Assembly (NCBI GenBank): GCA_033127725.1
Contig: AP026798.1
Coordinates: 558,001-622,000, forward strand
Reading direction: 5' to 3'
DNA length: 64,000 bases
Source: Bombiscardovia nodaiensis
GTDB lineage: Bacteria > Actinomycetota > Actinomycetes > Actinomycetales > Bifidobacteriaceae
The position numbers and the translations under genes were made by a program. Numbering within the stretch: position 1 is the first letter of the stretch; every line of letters starts with the position of its first letter. The notes below the pieces were generated by a model that was not told where the DNA came from, searched no databases, and saw only the letters and a list, made by a program, of their open reading frames with translations. This document shows, piece by piece, positions 36,191 to 45,500 of the stretch.

Positions 36191-36937
36191 TTACCAGGGC
36201 TGAATGGTGGGGCCAATCGTGAACTCGGAGACGTTGGTGTCTTCGGGCTGGTCGATGGCGAAGGCCACGACGGAGGCCACGCGGTCGGGCGTGATCTGGT
36301 AGGAGTCGTAGGTCTGATTCATGGCTTCCTTGGCGCCTGGGTCGGTGATCGTGCTCAGGAGCTCGGTCTGGATGGCGGCCGGGTAGATGGTGGCCGTGCG
36401 AATGTGGGTGCCCTCCATGGCGGACTCCATGCGCAGCACCTCCATCAGGTCGCGCACAGCCCACTTGGTAGCGCCGTAGACCGCGCCGTTGGGATAGGCT
36501 TTCAGGCCCGCGACGGACGAGGTCGTGATGAACTGGCCCGACTTCTGGCCTACGAACTCAGGCAGGACGGCGGCAATACCGTTCAACACGCCCTTCAAAT
36601 TCACATCCACCATCTGGTTCCACTCGTCGGTTTTGAGGGCCGAGAGTGGGGAAGAGGGCATGAGACCGGCGTTTAGGAACATCACGTCCACGCTGCCGAA
36701 CTGCTCCTTGGCAAAGACCACGAAGTCCTTATTCTGCTGGGGGTCGGTCACGTCCAGCTTGTAGTAAGCCGCCTGCCCGCCGTCTTGCGCAATGCTGTCG
36801 ACAATCTCCTTGAGCTTGTCGGTCCGGCGCGCTCCCAGCACTACCCTGGCACCCTTGCTGGCCAAGAGCCGGGCGCTCGACTCGCCTATGCCCGAGGAAG
36901 CGCCAGTGATTAACACTGTTTTGTTTGCAATAGTCAT
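36191..36937 (-). CDS. Short-chain dehydrogenase/reductase
   Basis: Classical SDR of 248 residues. Cofactor motif LITGASSGIGESSARLL at residues about 8-24 fits NADP(H). The structural NAG sits in MFLNAGLMP. The catalytic Ser is in ITTSSVAG and the Tyr-Lys pair in VYGATKWAV. The C-terminus (FTIGPTIQPW) is typical of the YdfG/serine-dehydrogenase-like SDR group. It starts with ATG at 36937 and is a single gene. The substrate is unknown. Confidence 0.92.
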   Translation of the reverse strand: MTIANKTVLITGASSGIGESSARLLASKGARVVLGARRTDKLKEIVDSIAQDGGQAAYYKLDVTDPQQNKDFVVFAKEQFGSVDVMFLNAGLMPSSPLSALKTDEWNQMVDVNLKGVLNGIAAVLPEFVGQKSGQFITTSSVAGLKAYPNGAVYGATKWAVRDLMEVLRMESAMEGTHIRTATIYPAAIQTELLSTITDPGAKEAMNQTYDSYQITPDRVASVVAFAIDQPEDTNVSEFTIGPTIQPW

Positions 36938-37159
36938 GTTTTGTACCTTTCCGCGCTTATCTGTGCGTATGCCCTTACGCTAAACCTTCAAGTTGCTTGA
37001 AGTGCAAGTCCGGGGTGTGCAAAGTTGCCATTCCGCACTGATTGCGTAGTGGAGGGGGTGCGAGGGCAGGCAGCCCTGCACAGCGCTAAAAGTGTCTGGA
37101 ATAATCAGGAATTTGTGCGATTTTGTACAGGCTTACCGCTTGCGGCTGGTGGCTGGCTG

Positions 37160-38149
37160 TTAGCGGGTTGGGGTGAAGGTGAGCGTTGGTATGAGCTGAT
37201 TGTTCTTGGCGATGCCCGAGATGACGACTTCGCACTTGCTCACGCCGTAGTTTTTCATCCCGTCGGCGGCCTGCTGCCCGGCCTGCTCCAGCAGGGGCTC
37301 AGCGGCCCCGCGCTCGATGTCGGGGTAGAGCACGTATATTTCCAGCCTGAGACCCTTGGTTTTGAAGCTGGCGACGCTCTGCTGTCCGCTTGCCAGCAGT
37401 GTGGCTTTCAGATCGCTACGGTGGGTGCCCTCGGCCAGCCAACTTTTGGGCGTTTTATATTCGGAACCCAGGAGCCTGCTGTTGCTGGGCAGGAGGGGGA
37501 GCGTGTCCGAGCCCACCTGGTCAAGGAAGGTGCTGAAGCCGCCCGACAACGTGAATACGGCGGACAGGAGAATGAATATGCAAAAGCGGCGGGTCCAGAC
37601 GGCGAAGGAGTTGAGGTTGGTGCCCAGGGAGCGCCCTCGCCTCCTGACGTGCGTGGACAGGGCAATGCCGATGACGGCCATCGCGAGGCTGAAGGCGCAC
37701 AGGCCAAAGGTGAGCAGGTCGGGGCTATTTTTGAAGGCTGCTAGACCGTTGTCGGCTCTTGGGCTGCCAAAGAGCCAGTCGGGCTGCTGAACAGAGACCG
37801 CCGTATTCAGGCCTTCGGCAGGGATGGCGAGCACCAGGGCAAGGATGATGAGATGGGACAGGTGCTTTCGCTGGCGCTGCGCCAAGAGCTGAGCCAGCTG
37901 AGAGCCCTGGTAGACGAAGGTGATGGGCTCGGCTTGGTCCTCTTCCTCTCGTTCACCGTCCCCAGCATGAGCCCACTGCTGCAAGTTCTCTTGCAGAGCC
38001 TCATGGGCGTTAGCTGGTTGTTCCTCCCACTGACTGCCTGGAGGGTCGGAAAAAGTTATCTGATCGGCCTGGTTGAGAGGAGACTGATAGCTAGCCTGCT
38101 CCTGCCCGTGCCTGGACCGCTTCAAAGAGAATCTGTGCGATGTACCCAT
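37160..38149 (-). CDS. Three-helix membrane protein, paralogue B (unknown family, duplicated module)
   Basis: I do not recognise a family. The ATG at 38149 is chosen because the start (MGTSHRF then SYQSPLNQADQITF) aligns with the paralogue at 39191-40324. Layout: acidic cytoplasmic region to about 105; helix 1 (about 110-130); conserved QQPDWLFGS; helix 2 (about 155-180); VWTRRFC; helix 3 (about 200-220); then an extracellular or cytoplasmic C-terminal domain of about 110 residues beginning LPLLPSNSRLLGSEYK. Shared blocks with the paralogue are strung along the whole length. The DUF1266 gene lies 159 bases upstream on the strand. Function unknown. Confidence 0.8.
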   Translation of the reverse strand: MGTSHRFSLKRSRHGQEQASYQSPLNQADQITFSDPPGSQWEEQPANAHEALQENLQQWAHAGDGEREEEDQAEPITFVYQGSQLAQLLAQRQRKHLSHLIILALVLAIPAEGLNTAVSVQQPDWLFGSPRADNGLAAFKNSPDLLTFGLCAFSLAMAVIGIALSTHVRRRGRSLGTNLNSFAVWTRRFCIFILLSAVFTLSGGFSTFLDQVGSDTLPLLPSNSRLLGSEYKTPKSWLAEGTHRSDLKATLLASGQQSVASFKTKGLRLEIYVLYPDIERGAAEPLLEQAGQQAADGMKNYGVSKCEVVISGIAKNNQLIPTLTFTPTR

Positions 38150-38308
38150 GAGTAAAGTTTCTCTGTCCTGCTCTGGTGCCTTCAAGCTTGCGGTGCGGCA
38201 CGGCGCTCACTCGGTATTGCAGGGAGTTAGAAGCTCACCGAAATAGGAGTGATGCGCCGGACTTGCTCAAGCCTAAAGGCACGTTTGTAAGCAGTATGGC
38301 TGTGCGAG

Positions 38309-39166
38309 CTACTTGAAGGAGATTTTGTTGACCAAGGCCCGTGGGTCGTCTAGGAGCATACTGACCGTGCGGTTCATGGCCTCAGCGCGCGTCTGCGAAG
38401 GGTGCCAAATGATGGCCCCTAAAGCGTAAGCGACACCTACTGACCGCCAGCTGTCGTACGTATCTTGTACTTGCGCTTTGAGCTGGCTGGCGTACTGCTC
38501 GGCCTCCTCCTGCGAGATATAGCCTGCAAGCATCGCTAGGCGGCTGATATTGACGACGCGGACGGCATCCCAAGCCAAGATGTTGTCTACGCTGGGCATG
38601 TCACGCAGGAGCTCGTCGTGCTCCATTGTGGCTTTTCCGTAGCCAATTTCGAGCATCCTAGCTAGCTCGGTCAGCTCAAGGCCCAGCGCGGGCGCCACCT
38701 GCCGAAAGTCCATGCTGTGCTTTTTCTGGAAGTAGGGGAGGGCGGCGTTGGGAATCACATTGACCGCAAACTTCATGAGTCCGCCGGCGTTGTCGAGCGT
38801 CTCGCGGTAGCTGGCAATGAGCTGCATGTGCGGCTGGAACTGCGTCCTGTGCCCGGCAGTAATCAAGCTCTGAGCGGTCTCGCGGAAGCTGTTGGCGTCC
38901 ACAATGTCCCAAGCGTCTTCCAAGTTCATCTTCACGTAGGACTCGTTGCCGGTGGACTCGAAAGCGTTAACATAGTCGCCGGTGTAGGCGCACATAAAGG
39001 AGCCCAAGGCCAGGAGCCACTGCTGGTCGAAGTTGTAGTGCTCGCTGGTGTAGGCTTCGGGCGTGCTCTCGCCGAAGTCGCCCTTGCTGTTCTTGCTGTC
39101 GGGGTAGAAGTTCAGCTGGGCGTTGTCAATCATTGCCTGGCCTAGTTTTTCTGTGAATTCTGCCAT
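38309..39166 (-). CDS. DUF1266 family protein
   Basis: Cytoplasmic protein of 285 residues; no membrane segment. The part from about residue 185 (NILAWDAVRVVNISRLAMLAGYISQEEAE followed by YDSWRSVGVAYALGAIIWHP) is the DUF1266 signature: an Ala-Trp-Asp start, Arg, a Gly-Tyr-Ile turn, and a late Trp-Ser-x-x-Gly-x-Ala-Tyr helix. The N-terminal half is not recognised. It follows the membrane paralogue A by 24 bases and precedes paralogue B. DUF1266 has no established activity, so the role is open. Confidence 0.82.
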   Translation of the reverse strand: MAEFTEKLGQAMIDNAQLNFYPDSKNSKGDFGESTPEAYTSEHYNFDQQWLLALGSFMCAYTGDYVNAFESTGNESYVKMNLEDAWDIVDANSFRETAQSLITAGHRTQFQPHMQLIASYRETLDNAGGLMKFAVNVIPNAALPYFQKKHSMDFRQVAPALGLELTELARMLEIGYGKATMEHDELLRDMPSVDNILAWDAVRVVNISRLAMLAGYISQEEAEQYASQLKAQVQDTYDSWRSVGVAYALGAIIWHPSQTRAEAMNRTVSMLLDDPRALVNKISFK

Positions 39167-39190
39167 TATATTACTTTCTTTTTTCTATCG

Positions 39191-40324
39191 TTATGCCTGA
39201 TTGCTCGGCATAATTTGGTCCTTAGCTACTGTCAAATCTGGTATGGGCTTGCCGTCTTTGGTGTTTCCTTCGACGCTGACCTGGCAATAGCTGATGCCGT
39301 AAGCGCTCATCTCCCGTATAGCTCGCTGCGACACTTGCTCAAGCACGGGTTCAAGCTCCTCGTAGCTGGAGTCGGGCGCGCTCAGGTAGACCGAGAGGCT
39401 GAGTCCGTCGGCCTTGAGACTGGCTATGATGCGATTGTTTGGCGCTTCAAAGGCAGCTTTGAAATCGCGCTCATGGCTGCCTTCTGCCAGCCAGCCCTCT
39501 ACGCTCTTGTACTCGGAGCCCAATACGCGACTATTGGTGGGCAGGAGGGGGAGCGTGCGCTGACCCAGCTGGTTGAAAAAGGCTGGTCCTGCAAACCCCA
39601 TGGTGATTGCGCAAGCTAAGGCGCTCACCGCGCAAAAACGGCGGGTCCAGACGGCACAGGAGCGCAAGGTTGAGCCGTGGGGTTTGCTGCGCCAGGTGAT
39701 GTGGACGGCTAGGAAGAAGCTGACGGTGCTCAGTGCCAAAGAGAGCGCGTAGATGCCGAAAACTAGGAGGTTTGGATGGTGCTGGAAGGCCACTATACCG
39801 TTGGTGCTCAGCGTGCCGAAAAGCCAGCGGGGCTGCTGGACTTTCACCAGCGCGAAGATGACATCTGCTAGGAGTACCAAGGCGATGGTACAGGCTAGGA
39901 GATGGGTCAATTTCGCCTTTTCTCGCCGTTCTAGGAGGATGGTTATAGGTGAACCGGGATAGGCATAGGAAGGTTCGTTGCCCTCGTCGTATTCCTCCTC
40001 GGTGTCCTCCTTGTTGCCCTCGTCGTCCTCAACGCTCTTATGAGAATTATAGGAATCATCGGAGGGCCCTTCTTGGCCCTTGCCTGCCGGAGCGTGTGGT
40101 GCTGTGCAGCTGTCTGTCTCGGCTCTGTTGGTCTGCGACCATCGTTCGGTGGGATTGCTGAGCTGGCTTGCGCCGCCGGGCTTGGACTCGGGCTCCAGTT
40201 CAAGCGAGCTATCATCTGCACTGTCGAATGAAATTTGGTCGTCTTGGTCGAAGGGCGATTGGTAGGAGGGCTGTTTGGAGTCGCGCTTCCAGGGGAATCC
40301 ACCCGAGCTGCTGGTCTTGCCCAT
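39191..40324 (-). CDS. Three-helix membrane protein, paralogue A (unknown family, duplicated module)
   Basis: Paralogue of the 37160-38149 product, 377 residues. A longer, highly acidic cytoplasmic start (about 125 residues, with runs of Glu and Asp) precedes YPGSP. Then come helix 1 (about 140-165), KVQQPRWLFGT, helix 2 (about 185-210), VWTRRFCAV, helix 3 (about 225-245) and a C-terminal domain starting LPLLPTNSRVLGSEYKSVEG. The last part ends with a Ser-Val-Glu-rich strand like the paralogue's. It lies 32 bases after the upstream soluble gene and 24 before the DUF1266 gene, so an operon is likely. Function unknown. Confidence 0.8.
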   Translation of the reverse strand: MGKTSSSGGFPWKRDSKQPSYQSPFDQDDQISFDSADDSSLELEPESKPGGASQLSNPTERWSQTNRAETDSCTAPHAPAGKGQEGPSDDSYNSHKSVEDDEGNKEDTEEEYDEGNEPSYAYPGSPITILLERREKAKLTHLLACTIALVLLADVIFALVKVQQPRWLFGTLSTNGIVAFQHHPNLLVFGIYALSLALSTVSFFLAVHITWRSKPHGSTLRSCAVWTRRFCAVSALACAITMGFAGPAFFNQLGQRTLPLLPTNSRVLGSEYKSVEGWLAEGSHERDFKAAFEAPNNRIIASLKADGLSLSVYLSAPDSSYEELEPVLEQVSQRAIREMSAYGISYCQVSVEGNTKDGKPIPDLTVAKDQIMPSNQA

Positions 40325-40356
40325 AGGGGAGGCCTTTCTTGGCTGGAAACCGCTAC

Positions 40357-41208
40357 TCAGGCGGCCATGCTGCGGTAGGAGCTCAGGGGGTAGCGGACCC
40401 AGGGGCTGCCGGACTTGAAGCCAAGACTCTCGACCGTGTTGCGCAAGAGCTTGGCCCCGCGGCCCTTGTTGATGCCTAGCAGTTGGTCGGTTTTGAGGAA
40501 GTCGAAAGCGTACTGCTCCCAGTCCTGGTAGTTGCGCAGGACCACAGGTGCCAGCTCAGACAGTATCTGCACGGCCTGCTCCTTGGACAGCCCGTTGCAC
40601 TCGGTGCCGGAGACCAGCAGGGAGGCGAAGGCGCTCACCAGCCAAGCGTTCACCCCGTCATCTTCGCGCTCAAAAGTAAAACCGTCCAAGGGCGAGGGCA
40701 TTTCCTCAACGCCATCAAGTGAGGGGAGGGATATGCCAGTTAACGTCAGGAAGTTCTTGCCGATCTTGAGCACGTCTTCATCGCGTTCAATGCCGAAACT
40801 GCGCTCCTGCTGCTGGCGGAGCATGTCCGCTTGCTCTTGGGTCAGCCCGCTATCTTGGCCAAAGCTATAGAGGTGGAAGGGCACAACGGTTGGGTCGGGG
40901 TCTTGGCGGCTGGACTTAAAGAGGGAGAACCAGTCGTAGCAGGCGGAGGCTCTAAAGGGTGCGGCTAGCGAGCAGGCGAAAATCTCTGCCTGGGGGAGAC
41001 CGGCAATGCGTTCCAAGGTCTGTTGAGCTGCCTGCGCTTCTTCCGACTCTGGCTGTCCGGCGTTTGGCTCTGGCCCTGGTTGACTGCTGCTTGCACCCGC
41101 TGCGTTTTCCGTGCTCGCCAGAGCTTTCTGCTCGGCTGCGGAGTCCTCGTCGGCCTCATTCCAGCTGTCGCGGATGAGATCCTTCATCTGTTTGAATATG
41201 GAAGCCAT
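40357..41208 (-). CDS. Soluble alpha-helical protein, partner of membrane paralogue A (unknown, possibly DUF1266-like)
   Basis: A 283-residue cytoplasmic protein with an acidic Ala/Glu/Gln-rich region at about 15-80. The C-terminal part (NAWLVSAFASLLVSGTECNG, then LSKEQAVQILSELAPVVLRN and YQDWEQYAFDF) resembles the helical layout of DUF1266, but I cannot confirm membership. The ATG at 41208 is chosen over a GTG at 41217 because GGGAG sits eight bases before it. It takes the same position relative to membrane paralogue A as the DUF1266 gene does to paralogue B, and follows the XRE regulator by 94 bases. Confidence 0.72.
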   Translation of the reverse strand: MASIFKQMKDLIRDSWNEADEDSAAEQKALASTENAAGASSSQPGPEPNAGQPESEEAQAAQQTLERIAGLPQAEIFACSLAAPFRASACYDWFSLFKSSRQDPDPTVVPFHLYSFGQDSGLTQEQADMLRQQQERSFGIERDEDVLKIGKNFLTLTGISLPSLDGVEEMPSPLDGFTFEREDDGVNAWLVSAFASLLVSGTECNGLSKEQAVQILSELAPVVLRNYQDWEQYAFDFLKTDQLLGINKGRGAKLLRNTVESLGFKSGSPWVRYPLSSYRSMAA

Positions 41209-41302
41209 AGCCTTCACTCCCGGGTTGTAGAGCTACTCTTTCGAGTAAGTTGGACAGCCCCCTGCAGGACAGCTTAACAGAACCCAGCCCCTCTTAAAAA
41301 GT

Positions 41303-41791
41303 TCATTTGTCTAAATTCTTGTGCTGCTTGACCTGGCGCTTGTCAGGCTTCTTCACGCGCTCTTTTCTGTTAGCAAGTTCTTTCTGGACCTGCTCGGCAA
41401 TCTGGTTTTCTTCCCACTCTTGCTGGTCGAGTTCATCGGGGTCGTAAGCCAAAATATTTTCCGGGCGTACGCGAATCGGGCGGGCCGTGAAGTCCTGAGC
41501 CTCGTGCGCGTGGCTCTCTTCCGCTGGTTCAACTACATACGTGACCCGCGCCCCGACTTCCACCGCATAGGCACCGAGCAGCTCTACTAAGTCCTTCCGC
41601 CCAGTCTCAATTTGCGACACGTAAGACTGCGTGACGCCCATACGTTTAGCGAGCTCCGCCTGAGTCAGTCCGCGCTTCTGCCTCATGCCTACGAGCTGGT
41701 TGAGCAATTCGTCGGCCTGCCAATATAAGTCAAGCGACAGTTCTTCGTAGTCGTAGCGTGGGTCAAATTCGCGGGGCTGCTCGTTCGGCAT
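41303..41791 (-). CDS. XRE family regulator, type with conserved YDYEEL start (paralogue 1)
   Basis: DNA-binding protein of 162 residues. From the ATG at 41791 (GGAAGGA upstream) it has YDYEELSLDLYWQADELLNQ, then a canonical XRE helix-turn-helix at about 40-90 (RQKRGLTQAELAKRMGVTQS then YVSQIETGRKDL), a short linker and a charged Lys/Glu/Gln-rich tail. The start block and the helix-turn-helix are shared closely with the regulator at 48632-49141. A dyad (41828-41848) lies just upstream. It is followed on the same strand by the soluble/membrane module, its probable target or partner. Confidence 0.88.
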   Translation of the reverse strand: MPNEQPREFDPRYDYEELSLDLYWQADELLNQLVGMRQKRGLTQAELAKRMGVTQSYVSQIETGRKDLVELLGAYAVEVGARVTYVVEPAEESHAHEAQDFTARPIRVRPENILAYDPDELDQQEWEENQIAEQVQKELANRKERVKKPDKRQVKQHKNLDK

Positions 41792-41827
41792 TGTCAATCC
41801 TTCCGGTGTCGGGATATTAACAATACT

Positions 41828-41848
41828 AATATTACCATTTGTAATATT
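41828..41848 (-). promoter_or_regulatory. Perfect dyad upstream of XRE paralogue 1, probable operator
   Basis: AATATTAC-CATTT-GTAATATT is an exact 8-5-8 inverted repeat in the 62-base gap between the upstream gene stop and the XRE start. The same GTAATATT half-site lies in front of the second XRE gene at 48553-48560, suggesting a shared operator sequence. Confidence 0.7.
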
Positions 41849-41853
41849 CTGCT

Positions 41854-42402
41854 CTACTGTTCGCATGTTTGGGCTCCTTGCCACTGGTCAAAGTGTTGTA
41901 TTGCAATGAATATTTGCGCATTTTGCAAGATACGGATTTCCGCTGGGCTGCCCGACACTGCTTTCTCGTGGGCATGCAATCCCAAGATCAAATTTGGTTC
42001 AGCGCTGGGCTCGCCAACATACTGCCGGATATGCACAGTAGCGCCCCCGCGCAAGTAGGCGTAACGTGCTTCCCATCGAATCTCAAAGAGCGGGCGGTGC
42101 CCTGCACTGGCCAATGGAACGACATCAGACCCGGCTGCGAGCATGCCGAGTGAGGCGTGCTTAATTTTTGCTGCGATAGCCGTTGCTATTCGTATTCTGA
42201 AGGCTTCATAGGAGTAGTAGGTCAACGCTCCGGAGATGAATTTGTCTTTGGCGATGATATTGGCAAAGTGGTTGCCGATTTCCAGCGGGGTTGGAAATTC
42301 ATTTTCACTTTTGATAGGTTGGCCGATCCACTGATATATCGCTGGTTTTCCGCGCGTACACCGGCTGATTCTCGTTTTCCTAGTATCTGAATGTTCTTCC
42401 AT
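41854..42402 (-). CDS. Hypothetical protein upstream of XRE paralogue 1
   Basis: I do not recognise a family. Of 182 residues, the centre is Ala/Ile-rich and likely folded (ALTYYSYEAFRIRIATAIAA, PLFEIRWEARYAYLRGG). There is no signal peptide or membrane helix. GGAAAG precedes the ATG. It ends 62 bases before the XRE gene on the same strand. In the paralogous pair the XRE gene is followed by a SecB-like gene; this protein may play that part here, but no SecB motif is convincing and the order is reversed. Function unknown. Confidence 0.55.
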   Translation of the reverse strand: MEEHSDTRKTRISRCTRGKPAIYQWIGQPIKSENEFPTPLEIGNHFANIIAKDKFISGALTYYSYEAFRIRIATAIAAKIKHASLGMLAAGSDVVPLASAGHRPLFEIRWEARYAYLRGGATVHIRQYVGEPSAEPNLILGLHAHEKAVSGSPAEIRILQNAQIFIAIQHFDQWQGAQTCEQ

Positions 42403-42459
42403 ATCGTGTCACTTTCCGCTCATGAACACTGGCTGTGAGCACAACACTAGAGCGAAAGC

Positions 42460-42516
42460 AAGCGAGCCGGCTACCTGGGCGGCCAATGTGGTCGAACGTG
42501 GGTAGTCGGCTCGCTT
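42460..42516 (-). terminator. Terminator hairpin of the RCC1 surface-protein gene
   Basis: AAGCGAGCCGGCTACC (42460-42475) pairs with GGTAGTCGGCTCGCTT (42501-42516), one mismatch, 25-base loop, about 55 bases past the stop. On the minus strand the stem is followed by GCTTTCGC, a weak U-run. Confidence 0.65.
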
Positions 42517-42569
42517 TGTGGATAAAGGAGTGCGCGACGTTGGGTCGGGCAGGGGAGGGGAGCGAGCCC

Positions 42570-45500
42570 TTAGCTCGCTTGTGGTGCGTGTGCGCGGCGT
42601 CTGCGGTTGCGGCCTGGGTGGCGGCGTTTGCGTGACAAGGTGTAGCCGGCGTAGGCGAGGCCGGTTAGGGCGCTTAGGCCTAGGAGGCTGCTGCCGGTTA
42701 GGCGGTTGAGGGGGATTGAACCGGCATTGGGCAGGTTGAAGACCGTGAAGTAGGTGTAGGAGTTGATGGGGTAGTCGGTTTGCGGTGCGCCTACCAGGCT
42801 CCAGGAGATGGTGACGGTGACTGGTCCGTCCGCGTGGGCTGGGGTGATTACACCCCAGGTGCCGTCGGAGTTGGCGGTCAGGCCGGTTCCATCGGTGGAG
42901 TCGAAGCGAACCTTGCTGATGACCAGCTTGGGGTTCGTGACTCCCACGGCGCTCAGGCTCAGGCTTCCGGCTGATCCGCCAGCGCCATTGCCCAACTGCC
43001 CGTACTGGTTGTCGCCCCAAGCCCAGACCTTGCCGGTGGTGTCTACGGCCAGGCTGTGTTGCCTGCCAACCATGACTTTAGCGTAAGTCACGCCGCCGGG
43101 AGGGGTGATTTGCACGGGGTTGGCCTGGCTGCTCTGGTTGCCGGTTCCCAGCTGCCCGTAGCCGTTCCAGCCCCAAGTGTAGGCTGCGCCGGAGCTGGCG
43201 AGTGCCACCGTGCCGTCTCCTTCTACACTCACCTGGTCGAAGCTGAGACCGCCCGGCAGAGCGGGCGCGACTGGGGTGCTCCGGTTGACGGTGGTGCCGT
43301 CGCCCAGTTGGTTGTCGCCGTTGTAACCCCAGGTGTAGATGCGTCCGCTTGAGCTGGTGCCCAGGCTCCAATCGTTGCTGGCCACCACCTGCTTGAAGCT
43401 CGACACCCCGCCCGGCAGGGAGGTGGCAACCGGGGTAGAACTCTGTCCGCCGACTGCTACGGCTGCAGAGCCCAGTTGCCCGTAGCCGTTCCAACCCCAG
43501 CTATAGGCCCGCCCATCCGAGCCGAGAGCCACCGTGTGGGAGGAGCCCGCGCTGATTTGTGTAAAGCCCGTCACGCCGGTTGGCAGTTTAACCTTGACCG
43601 GTGTGAGCGAGTCGAAAGTCGTGCCCTCGCCCAACTGCCCCATATCGTTGGCACCCCAGGCGTAGACCGCTCCGGTGTCGGTCACGGCCAGGGTGTGCTG
43701 GCGGCCGGGAATAATCTTCGTATACTTGGTCGACCCATCGGGCACCGGCACCAGCACCGGTGTGGATTGGTTCACCGTATTGCCGTTGCCCAGCTGCCCC
43801 TTGCTGTTCCAGCCCCAAGCGTAGAGGGAGCCGTTGGTGGCTAGCGCAAAGGAGTCGTTCGGCCCCGCCACCACCTGCGTAAACTTCATGCCGCCCGGCG
43901 TGCGCACCGCAACCGGCGAAGTGAGGTTGCTGGCCGTTCCGTCGCCCAGTTGCCCGGCATCGTTGCGCCCCCAGGCGTAGACCTTACCGTCGCGCCCTAA
44001 GCCCAGCGAGTGATACCAGCCCGCGCTCACCTGCGTCAGCGTCGCGTCAAAGTTGGGCGGCGTTACAGTAACGTGCGTGCCGCCCGTGCCAAGGCCCCTA
44101 ACCGGTGAAATGGTAAACATGTATGAATTCCACCGGGCTTTGAGTGTGATGTTCCCATTGACTGGCTGAGTAAAGTCATACGCGCTTCCATTGAGTTCCC
44201 AGCCCCCAAACCAGTACCCATTCCACTTAGGATCGTCCGCAGGCCAGGAAGCCTTATGCCCGTTCAGCACATGCTGCTGCCCAGGCGGCGTGACCGGCGC
44301 TCCAGCCATATCAAAGCTCACCGAATACGAAACCTTATACTCATAATCCAGCAAAGCCGTAGTCTGCGCCTGCCCATTCAGCGTCCAAGTAATCCGCACC
44401 TTAATCTTCCCCGGCACCATATGTCGAGGTGCATTAACATGCCACAAATCAGTAGCCGTGTCATGAGTAACCGTCCCCGCGCCAATCCCGTCGAAGCTGA
44501 CACCGGTAATGACAATTATTGGTTTAGCCACTCGCACCGGGCTGAGCCTAGGTATACCTGCCGATCCGTCGCCTATCTGTCCAACACTGTTGTCGCCCCA
44601 GGCATAGGCGTAGCCATCATTGCCAATGCAAATAGAAATCTCTGCAGCTACACTAATTTGTGTAACTTGATAGTCGGGTGGTACGTTTGTTGGAAGATTA
44701 ACTGCCACGGGTATTCTCTGGTCGGTTGTCGTGCCGTTGCCTACCACCCCAGTATAAGGAGCGCTATTCCGCCCCCATCCATAAGCTTGGCTATTAGATC
44801 CTAAAGCTATCATGTGGTTAGCTCCAATACTAATTTCGGTAAAAGCTACAGGTGTTGCTATCGCTATCGGTGTTGAATGGCTGACTGTGGTACCGTCGCC
44901 TAGCTCACCATAAGTATTGCTTCCCCATGTGTAAGTTCGTCCATTATCTCGGCTTATGCCTGCAATCGCTGTATCTCCCCACTGGCATGCGCTAATTGTT
45001 TTGAAATGTATGCCGCCAAGGACTAGCTGTGGTGTAGTTACTGAGGAACTGACATTCCCGGTTCCAAGGCTTGGACTATTCCTACCCCATGCATAAGCGT
45101 TGCCATCGCTGTCCAGGGCGACTGAAAAGTCATTACCTGATCGGATTTTTGTAAAAGATATGCTGGAAGAAATTTTTATTGGTTTTCTGACTGCGCTACC
45201 GACTGATCCAGTGCCAAGCTGGCCAGATGAATTATTTCCCCATGCCCAGAGGTAGCCGTTGCTGTCTATAGCTAATGAGTGAGTACGGCCCGCACTGACG
45301 CTTTTGAAAGTTATGCCTGCTGGCGTATGCACGCGTATCGGAACAGCACTGTTACCGGCTGTTGTTTCGTTGCCGAGTTCGTAGTTACTGTTATCTCCCC
45401 ATGCCCAGAGATTGCCATCTGTATCTATGGCGATATTATGATAAACACCGGCACTAATTGTTTTAAATTTTACATCAGTTGGTATCTGAACGCGGATTGG

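Noticed and set aside
41869-42390. Plus-strand frames opposite the hypothetical gene at 41854-42402
   Set aside because: They are broken by stops and lack ribosome sites; the minus strand has a single continuous frame with a ribosome site.
41854-42402. Assignment of this protein as SecB
   Set aside because: It has some beta-strand character near an XRE gene, but the SecB PFxR helix is not found and the order relative to the regulator is reversed.
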